This document shows positions 55,736 to 64,000 of a DNA stretch of 64,000 bases, piece after piece. The stretch spans positions 124,001-188,000 of the forward strand of contig NC_044008.1 of NCBI RefSeq assembly GCF_900496995.4, read 5' to 3'. The translations under genes were made by a program, and so were the position numbers. This DNA is from Aquila chrysaetos chrysaetos (taxonomy: Eukaryota; Chordata; Aves; Accipitriformes; Accipitridae). The notes under the pieces were generated by a model that saw only the letters and a program-made list of their open reading frames with translations, was not told the DNA's origin and did no database searches. How positions within the stretch are numbered: the stretch's first letter is position 1; the number at the start of each line of letters is the position of its first letter.

Positions 55736-58474
55736 CTGCCCATACAGGGCATAGTGGCACACCAAGCCTCGGGATCAGGAGCGACCAAAAGAGTTCGGAG
55801 CCACCCGCAGAAAGACCACAGTCAGGTACCAGGTGTCTGTACTTCGTTCAGGCTGAGCCCTGCCTCAGCCTAGCCTTGCTGGCCCGCACCAGATGGGGTG
55901 GGTACTGCCAACTGTGGGCAGTGTGTAGACAGGGCTCAGTTTCACGTGGCCCCATTCCGTAGGCAGAGAAGCTGGCTGGTATGATCTGGGAGACCAGCAT
56001 CTGTTTTCCCAATGGGGACTGCAAAAGTTTGGCTTGTTTGTGAATCCTGTGAGTACACAAATTGTACTCCTTGGGGCTGGCGATGCCACCCCAGAGGAGA
56101 TGCGGTTGTTTCGTGGTGTAAGGCTGGTCAGGACTTGCATTCGGGGTTCTTTGCAAGCTGGTAGAGAGAATAGTTTGAAAATATGTTTATATGAAAAATA
56201 GGGTCAGAAGGCTGAGCACAGAAAGGGCTGGGCCATGCTCAGTGGGGTGGAATAAAGTCTTCTACCACGTGAGGTTAACTGTACTTTGTGAAGCACCAGG
56301 GAAGCTGAGAGGCTCCGCATAAACTCTGGGCACAAGACAGCTGCATGTTGCCGTGCTCAGGGGCCCTGCAGCATTTCTGCACACTAGGTAAGGTGGTCTG
56401 CAATTCTTGGGAGAAGCACAAAGATTGGCATTCAGAGAAAGAGTCAAAGTGTGAACCTGAAAAGAGACCAAGGGAGAGTTCAGTACATGGAGTCCGTAGC
56501 ACCAAAGCAAATTCCGCTACAGGAAAACAAAAGCTAGGGTGGAGGTTTGGAGTAAGGACTGTGGCCAAAGGCTGTATCAGCATCCTGATGGGTGTGATCT
56601 GGTTAGAAGGAGAAAGATGATTGCCTTACAGCACAGGGAGCTGTAAGTAAAGCTTTTTATGTCACTTACCTGCCTGATCCTAGGCACAGCATTGTTGATG
56701 GTTGCATCCTAGTAAAAGCATTCTTGCAATAATGTTTGTCCTGTGTTGAGGGTTATCTGAGGCACATACCAAGACTTCACATTCAACAGGTGAGTGCTGA
56801 GAGCAGCACACTGCAACACAGTCAGGTGTCCAAGAGGCAAGGTGTTTGCCATGCAGCAGGATGGGCTAGAGAAGGAGCTGGTAACACAGGACATTGGTAC
56901 AGAAGAGGCATTTTCACTAACAAGTGTTAGCCAGAGACTCTTTAGCAGCAGGACTACAGGGACTGTGTCCAAACCTCAGCACAGGAGGTTTCCAGAGCAG
57001 AATAATGCTCTGGAAATCCAGAGCCGCCTCCCAGCACAGTACAAGTGGCGAGGGCAGGAAGTGTGGTAAGATACGAGATGCCTTATATGCAACTACGATG
57101 CAGTAGTGCTGCATGACATAGTTTTTGAGAAAGCATGGGCTGCAGCCAGTGGCCTGGGACTACCACCTCACTCCCCCTCACCATATGCCTGTGCTGTCTG
57201 CCCAGGTAGATTACAGCCTGAATCAGGCAGATGCACAGTAGGATACATGCACTCACCAAAGCCTCTGCTGCAGGAAGCAGAGCTGAGCATGGGGTGCCCT
57301 TAACGGCATGCTCAGAGGCTGCTGCTGGCAGAGCCCAAGGCTTATCCGTGTCAGCTAGGAAGATCTGACATTTCAGAGTCCCACAGCAGCTGCTCCTACA
57401 CCATGAGCTCAGGGAAAAGAGACAGCTGCACCTTCTGCTATCATCAAGAGTTGGAAACCACAAGACCTCATCCCGCATTTGTCCACCTTTTAGAGCTGTT
57501 CTTGGACCATCAGCTTTGTACCAAACATCCAGGAATGGCCGTGAAGGGGACAGGATGGGATCCAGCATATGGGACATGGCACAGAGAAGGAGTCCTGGAA
57601 AATATCTAGTTTATTCTGTGAGCAGCCAGGTAGGACTCAGTGCAGAGGCAGAAGGCAGCCCAGAGATTCTGGGTTCAAGCAGAGCCCCAAATGCAACTAT
57701 TGTACATGCACCAGCAGTACTGGTGGGCGAGCACAGGCGCTGGGCACTCGCCTTGGGAAGGGCAGTGTGGGGGGTAAATGCTGTATGCCTTCTGTCAGTG
57801 TCTGGGCTGCTCTGCACCCATGGTCACAGAGGTGGCCCAGTGAGGAGCGGCGATGCTCAGAGGAGGAGGCAGTGAGGCTAGGAGGGGAGCCTGGAGAGTT
57901 CTCAGCAAGCTGGCCTTAAACTGACATGGCTCACCCTGGCTGGGGACAGTGTCACTGTGCCCGAGGAGCAACGCGGTCAGTCATGGCCTAAGCCCAGAGC
58001 TTCAGGCTCCTTGTGCTGGATGGGGCCATGGTGCACCCTGCAGTTAAGGACCCAGGCCTTGAACTTGGCTCACCAGTTTGTTGGACTTGGAGCCCAGCAG
58101 AGACCTGAGACTTTGCTTGAGGTAGCCAGTGCTGCTGAGGAGCCACACTGCGATGTTTTTGTATCATCACAGGTGGTGGGTGATGCATCATCTCCAGCCA
58201 GAGCTTTCAGCAGCACGACTCTAACGAAGCTCTGAGCATTGAGTTCAGCAGGAATCACCCTCACCAAGGGCTGCAGAGAGCAGTGGTGAACCCACGGCTG
58301 GAGTGCTGTCCAGTGCACAGGCTTGTTGGCACACTCTGCCCAAGGCATTAGCCCTGTCCTTGCCTGTGCTCATCTGGAGCCAGTTGCTCCCCTTGTTGGA
58401 GCCAGTCCCTAAGCACTGAGAGTGCCTTGGGAGAAGTGGTGTCACTATATGGTGAGAGGCGTTTTGCTGGCACA
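55736..58474. other. Intergenic, no gene recognised
   Basis: Single-copy sequence of mixed composition. No recognisable exon, RNA gene or repeat family was found on either strand. Confidence 0.4.
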
Positions 58475-58626
58475 CAGAATCACAGAATGGTTTGGGTTGG
58501 AAGGGACCTTTAAAGATCACCCAGTCCAACCCCCCTGCCATGGCCAGGGACATCTTTCACTAGACCAGGTTGCTCAGAGCCCCGTCCAACCTGACCTTGA
58601 ACACTTCCAGGGATGGGGCATCCACA
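58475..58626 (-). mobile_element. CR1 LINE 3' end fragment
   Basis: It starts CAGAATCACAGAATGGTTTG, the reverse complement of the CR1 3' terminus. It continues through the typical CCTTTAAAGATCACCCAGTCC and ends near GGGATGGGGCATCCACAGC. Only about 150 bp of 3' end is kept. Confidence 0.92.
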
Positions 58627-61600
58627 GCTGCGTTTTCACTCTAACCAATGCCAGAGCAAAAGCCTCTTCCAGAGTTGCCCAAGAAGTTCCCTGCCCATGT
58701 CCTGGCCTTCCTGGAGACTGGACTTGGATGGAAGCTGAAGGAGCTGGCATGGCCAGGCATGATCCCCTCTGTGCCACCAGGAGTGCTGGGCACGCTGCTG
58801 GCCCCGTGGCAACCGCCAGCCCAGCTCTGACCCCAGCTGGCTCCAGCGTGGCCCCTCTGCTTTCGTGTGCAGATCTCCTTCACTGCGCAGCACACCGGAG
58901 CGTGGGAGCAGCCTCTGCTGCCACGTCCTTCCGTCCAAAGGGCAGCAACAGCCAGCCCCCCACCTCCCTGGCATCCCATGCTGTGCCTTGGGCCAATGAG
59001 TGATGGGAAGAGCAAGTGTGAAGTAGGGAGGCTCGAAGGAGGAAGGGGAGCTGAGCTGACCCTCTGATGCTGGGCCCTGCTGACCCATTACTTGCCTGTC
59101 AGGGCCTGCAGGATCTCAGCAAAGTGCACTTACAGAAGTCTGAACGTGAGGAAGGTAGTTCCCTGCTCCAGCACAGCTTATGCACTGAGTGAGAGTTTCA
59201 GAGATAACACCTGCCTCTGCTTCCCTGCAGTGAGACCTGTACCTTGGGCATTGCATAGCATCCCCACGTGGAGCCACAGCAGCCAAGTCCGCTCGATGGT
59301 GGGCAGGAAGCTGAGCCACCCGGATCCCTGCCACAGCCCCCGAGGTCTGCTTGGCTCTCTGGTCCTCTGGTCTTTCCATGGTCATCATCCAAGCTACTCC
59401 CTCGTGGGGTGTACGTCACCAGCCAGAGGACAAGTCCCTGCGGAGTCTCCTTGGCTCCTTTGCTGGAGTTGGTTTCCCAGCCCTGCACTGTGGGGTGCCC
59501 TGGCATCCCTGGGAGCAAACTCTGCCAGAGCTGGGCAGCGCCGGCTGTCCTCCGCGGCTGCCCCCTTCCCCTGCCTCCCCTGGGTCCCCTGCATGGTGTC
59601 TGCTATCCTCCCGGCTGCCAGACTGGAGGGACCAGATGGGCCCTGCCTCCGCCTGGCTCTGCACTCCTGTCTGGGAGACACGGCTTCCTGCTGCTTCCCA
59701 CTCGCCAGCATTTGCATTGCACTTGTTCTCTGACCTTTGGAGAAAGCAACGCAGGCTGCGAGCTCCGTTCTGCATGCTGAGGCCCTGTGCTCCAAGGCAC
59801 AGCACTTGTCTGCAGTCCCTGCCCTGTGCCGGTCCCGGATGGCCCCCCCCCCGCCAGCCCTGTTGAGCCCGCTACTTGCTCCCTGGGGCTGATGTGCCCA
59901 TATCCCCCAGGAATGTGTGCACCACCATTGACCTGCCCCATTGCAGAGTCCCCCATTTGGGACTCCCACTTCACCGAGCCAGAGCCTGTCTGTTTGTGTG
60001 CCGGTTCAACCTCCTGGACTGCACGCCAACAGACTGACCTGCCTTACGTGCTGGCACATGTGGTGTCATACCTATGTATCTCTTTGGAGGCCGAGGCTCA
60101 GCCAGGAGCGGCACGGCCCGTGGTCGTTCAGGGTTGTGTTCATAAGCTTCTCATCTCTGCATGGACACAAAAATGGGTCCACTACATAGGACTGTGCCGG
60201 GACTTCCCTAAGGGGCAGAAGGAGGGATGGCTTCCCATTCCTTGGGCTTGCCCTGGCTCAGAGTGCTCACTTCCTTCGGCTGTGTGCATGTTGTGGGTCA
60301 GTTGCTCGTACAGACATTGGCATGGGGTTCCTCATTGTCCGCACTACACGTGCTGACTGCTGCAGAGATCCCCTGAGCTGAGCATACCTTTGCCTGTCTT
60401 CCCTGAGCGATGTCTCTTCTCCCAGCTCATACCGGCTCTATTTCACACTTGGTTGGTCTCAAGGGGAGCTGTCACATTCAATATCTCAGATGCTGCTGGT
60501 ATCGAGCTGCCCTGTGCCTGGGCTGTGATGCAAAGGAGCTCAGGAGTGGGCTGCCCCACCACAGCTCAAGGAGACCTGGGAAAGGGTCTCCCACTCTGCC
60601 TTCCATGGGGGCTGCTGGCCAAAGGAAGAGGTTCTGCCCCACACCAGCCCACTGAGACCTGTTCCTCGCAGTTTAATTGCTCCCTGTGCTGTGCAGCCAG
60701 GATCTGCTTGCTTGGCCTCCGCCAGGACCTGTTCATGTGTCATTTTGCCTAGGAGGGGTTCTTAGGTCTGTGAGTCCAGTACCCATCCCACTCCCCTGTG
60801 TCTAGGTTCTGGTCCCATTCCTATGACCCTGGGACCTGTTTCCCTCATTTGCAGCTGGGGCTTGTTCCTAACACCGTGGGGCTGCAGACATCGTCACAGC
60901 ACCAGCTCTGAACTGCTGGTGTGAGCACTGCAGTACTCGAAAATGCTCGGAGTCATGGGACTGGGGGAATGCGTCAGCTTTATGGCAACACCACGTTCTC
61001 GGCTCTCCAGGCTCGTGAAGGAAATCCGGGAAGTTTCCCTCCTTGAGCTAAAAAATACCCAAAGAATCGCAATTAAACATCTCATGATCAAAACCAGGCC
61101 AAAGGCACCGACAGAGCCTGGACGCTATTGCCGAGCATCTGAGGTGGCAATGCTGACCTGGAAAGTAGCAGGAAGACATCTCTTGGTGGCTGCAGCTTGC
61201 CTCGGAGAGCAGAGGAGGGATGCGTAGGAGCTATGGCCAGCGCAGGTCCCAGGAGATGCTGGAAAGCTGTCCCATGGATGGGAAGAAGAGCCTCGAGAGG
61301 TCCGGCAGCCGGCTGGACAGGTTCATCCCTCCTGCGGCTCCCCCGAGCCAGGTGTGACTGCTGCAGGGTGACTGCCACTGCCCAAAGGTGGGACGATTGT
61401 CAGACAGGGACAGAGCTGCTGCCTGGGATGAGGCAGCAGCCTGTTCCTGGAGGGGGATGTGGCATTCAGGAGAGCTGGCACGTGGAGCCCTGCAGCTGCC
61501 AGGCGTGAGTCCCTCTGCGGCTGTCAGGCTGCTGAAGGCATGCCTGACCTCCTTCCAGCCAAGCCCACTCAGACACGCGTCCCTGCTCTGCACCATGGAT

Positions 61601-62150
61601 GCATGCTGCTGCTGCACGCATGGAGACTGCGGAGCGGAGCAGAGCGGGGGCGAGGGGCATGCCAGGCTGGGCAGCCAGAGGGAGTACGGGGGCACGCCGG
61701 GGAGAGCAGTGGGGTGGGAGGGAGTGTCCCCACTGGGTGCGCAGATGCAGCTGGGCAGGGGAGGGTCCCTCCTTTCCGCCACAGCCATGCCAAGGGTGCT
61801 GCCGTGGAGCAATGCGCCACCGTGACCTGGGCCTGTGCTCGCTGGCTCGGCCCTGCACCCTGCCTCGGCTGCTCTGGCCCTGCATGAGCTCGTCCCACCC
61901 ATGGCTGGCCAGGGCAGACGGTGTGCCCCAGCCAGCGCCCCACGCCAGGGCGCCGTCTGTCCGTCCGTCTGTCCATCCGGCATTGCTGCGGCCAGTGCTG
62001 CCGGAGCTCCGCTCTCAGCCTCACGGCGGGGTTTCCTCCTGGCCTCGTGGTGCTCCCACAGGAAGGGAGAATCTCTGCTCTGGCAAGGTGTTTCCTGGCT
62101 CCCCAGATAGGATGCGGAGGCACATCCTGACCCCCGCGGATGCGCGCGGA
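58627..62150. other. Intergenic, no gene recognised
   Basis: GC-rich sequence with many overlapping open frames and none of known family. An AT-richer islet at 60895-61110 (AAAAAATACCCAAAGAATCGC, CAATTAAACATCTC) is a further candidate conserved noncoding element. Confidence 0.4.
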
Positions 62151-63208
62151 ACCCAGGGCCGTGCATGCCGCAGACCCCCTGCGATGCACAGCACCCCGCA
62201 GCACCCCAAATACGTGCACAATGCAGCCACGTGTGTGCATGCAGGACCCCGCGGGCAGGCCCTGACCCGCGACATCCACGTGTCCCGGGCCACTGCCTCG
62301 GCCCGGCTGCGGCAGGACGCAGGGCGCGGAGCGGGGCGGTAGCCTGGCGGGGGCCGGGGGTGTCCCCTTCCTGGCAGGAAAGGGGCTGAGCTGGCGGCCG
62401 CAGGTTTCCTGTAGGCTCCGGCTCCGCGGGCGCCAGGAGCCAGAGCGGCCTGGGCAGGAGCACGCCGGCCCGCGGCAGGTAACGGCACCCGGGCTGGGCT
62501 GCGGGAGCCCGGCCGCCCCCAAACAGCGCGGGGCAGGGGCTCGTCTGCTCGCTGCCGGGGCCGCGCCGCCGGGACACCCCTGCGAAGGGCAGCCCGGTAC
62601 CGCCGGCGGGGCCACCAGGGCTGGGGCAGCTCGGGCAACCTTGGCCTGGGGTCAGCGGGGTGGGCTGGCGCCGGTGCTCGGCTGCGGGCTCGGTGGGGCT
62701 GGACCGGCAGCACAGGGCTGGGCCGCGGGTCCGGGCTGAGGCTACGCCATGGGGGAGGTCTGTGGGCGGTGGGGCTGGGCCGGGACCCCAGGGTGAGGAG
62801 CCCTGCCCTGCTCTGACGCGGCCCGGTCCTGGGAGCGCGGGGCCCGCCCGCGCGGCCGTGGGGTGCCCCACGCGGGGGGGGGGGGGGGGGCGGCACTGTC
62901 CCCGGCCGCCGGGGGAACGAGCGCGTCCCCGCGGGCCGGGGTGGGCGGAAGGTGCCGGAGGGCACCGGGGAGCGGGGGAGCCCGGGGGGGTGGGCCGGAG
63001 CGCCGGGGACTCGGGGAGCAGCGGGGGCGCTCCCGGGCAGCGGGAGAGCGGAGAGCCCCGGGGTGCCGGTGGCGGCTGCGGGGCGGAGACCCCCCGGGGC
63101 GGGGGGGGCGGCGGCGGCCAGTGCGGGTGTCGGGGCCGGGGCCGGGGCCGGAGCAGCCGCCTCTGAAGTTTCCCTCCGCCCGCCCCTTCCCGCGCGCAGC
63201 GGCTCCCC

Positions 63209-63222
63209 GTTGCCATGACAAC
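63209..63222. promoter_or_regulatory. X-box (RFX binding site)
   Basis: GTTGCCATGACAAC: two RFX half-sites (GTTGCC and GACAAC) with a 2-bp spacer, about 140 bp upstream of a putative start codon. RFX factors bind such X-boxes at ciliary, neuronal and other promoters. Confidence 0.75.
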
Positions 63223-63363
63223 TCCTTAAACTAACACCCGCTGCCGGCGGCGGGGGCCGAGTTCGCGGAGGATCCGCCGCGCACGCCGCTCGCCGCCCCC
63301 GCCCGCCGCGCCTCTCCCCTCCCGCTGCCGGCGGCCGCCGCTGCCCCCGGCCGCGCCGCGGCT

Positions 63364-63399
63364 ATGGTGGCTCGGGCCCCGCCGCCCGCCGCCCCGCAG
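63364..63399 (+). CDS. Possible first coding exon of an unidentified gene
   Basis: ATG in a moderate context (GCGGCTATGG) followed by 12 codons (MVARAPPPAAPQ) and a strong donor CCGCAG|GTAACG. It lies inside the CpG island just downstream of the X-box. The exon is too short and proline/alanine-rich to identify, and it could equally be 5' UTR or chance. It does not match the known start of mammalian SHANK3. Confidence 0.25.
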
Positions 63400-64000
63400 G
63401 TAACGAGCGGCCCCCGGGGCAGGGCCGGCGGCGGGGCCGGGGCGGGGGAGCGCGGAGCGGAGCCGGACGCCCGCGGCGGCGGGGTCAGCCCCGCGCGGGG
63501 GAGCGGGCGGCGGGCGCTGCTGCCGGGGCTCGCCCCCGGGCTCCCGCGGAGGGTCCGGCTCCGGCTGCGAGTCCGGCTGCGGGCCGGGCTCCGGCTGCGG
63601 GCGCGCAGGTGCGCCTTCGGGCGGAGGGACGGCGGCTCGCCGGGGCACGGGCGGGAGGGCTCTGCCCGCCGGCGGGCTGGACCCGGGGCTGCCGGGGGCT
63701 GGTGCCACGGCCGGGGCGGGAGCGAAGAGGCGGCTGCAGCAGCCCTGCGTGCGGGCGGAGCCGCGGCGGGCTGGCCGGCGGGGGCCAGGGGCTGTGGGCT
63801 GCCGTGCGGGGGGTGCCCGGGTGGGCGGGGGCCGCGGGGTGCGGGGGAGGGTAGCAGCGCTGGGCGGTGGGGGGCCGCGGGGCGTGCAAGGGAGCAGGGG
63901 CTGCGGTTCGCGCTGGTGTGCTACGAGGTGGGGGCTGTGGTTTGCGGTGGGGCGTGTGCGCTGGGCATAGGGCCGTGGGGTGCAGGCCGGCGGGTTTGTG

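Larger units (their letters stand above)
62151..64000 (+). promoter_or_regulatory. Large CpG island with promoter features, cut by the window end
   Basis: Continuous GC- and CpG-dense sequence with a 17-base G run at 62874-62890 and no TATA box. A perfect RFX-type X-box lies at 63209-63222. A possible first coding exon with a good donor follows at 63364-63399. Together they suggest the promoter of a plus-strand gene extending beyond the window. The gene identity is not readable here. Confidence 0.6.

Noticed and set aside
61231-63216. Minus-strand open frame of 661 codons
   Set aside because: Pro/Arg/Ala/Gly-rich translation of a CpG island. Overlapping frames on both strands are equally open and no domain is visible.
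42441-64000. SHANK3 exons
   Set aside because: I looked for the conserved N-terminal, ankyrin, SH3, PDZ and SAM segments in the open frames and found none.

Overview
The window is nuclear genomic DNA from a bird. Nine CR1 LINE pieces are present, all with the avian CR1 3' end, and two long LTR fossils of a type common in neoavian birds lie in an intron. The spliced vertebrate genes have short GC-rich first exons. All gene calls come from conceptual splicing by eye: exon phases join exactly and the proteins match families I recognise from memory. No database was searched.

Layout. (1) 1-2686: AT-rich sequence with no gene I can name. (2) NME6 on the minus strand (five exons, 186 residues) and RABL2 on the plus strand (eight exons, 222 residues) lie head to head with 251 bp between their start codons. 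RABL2 intron 2 has the hallmarks of a U12-type (minor spliceosome) intron. Its 8-kb intron 3 holds CR1 copies and both LTR fossils. (3) Three apparently complete acrosin (ACR) genes: A on the minus strand at 18.4-20.9 kb, B on the plus strand at 31.4-33.8 kb, C on the minus strand at 38.1-40.5 kb. B and C lie in the arms of a palindrome of about 4.2 kb per arm with a 1.8-kb TG-rich spacer. (4) ARSA (arylsulfatase A, minus strand, eight exons, 505 residues) sits between ACR-A and ACR-B, so it is bracketed by near-identical inverted repeats of about 3.47 kb. (5) From 41 to 64 kb: a TG-rich simple-sequence block, a CpG island near 42 kb, then about 20 kb with no recognisable exon but with CR1 pieces and a few AT-rich islets that may be conserved regulatory elements. 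A large CpG island from about 62.2 kb to the window end carries a perfect RFX X-box and a plausible first exon.

The genes are not an operon. ACR is a sperm acrosomal protease, ARSA a lysosomal sulfatase that also occurs in sperm, RABL2 a ciliary/flagellar GTPase and NME6 a mitochondrial NDP-kinase-family protein. In human, ARSA, SHANK3, ACR and RABL2B are neighbours at 22qter while NME6 is on 3p. Here SHANK3 is absent between ARSA and the ACR genes and, if linked, should lie to the right of the window. The most unusual feature is the recent, palindrome-forming amplification of the acrosin gene around ARSA.
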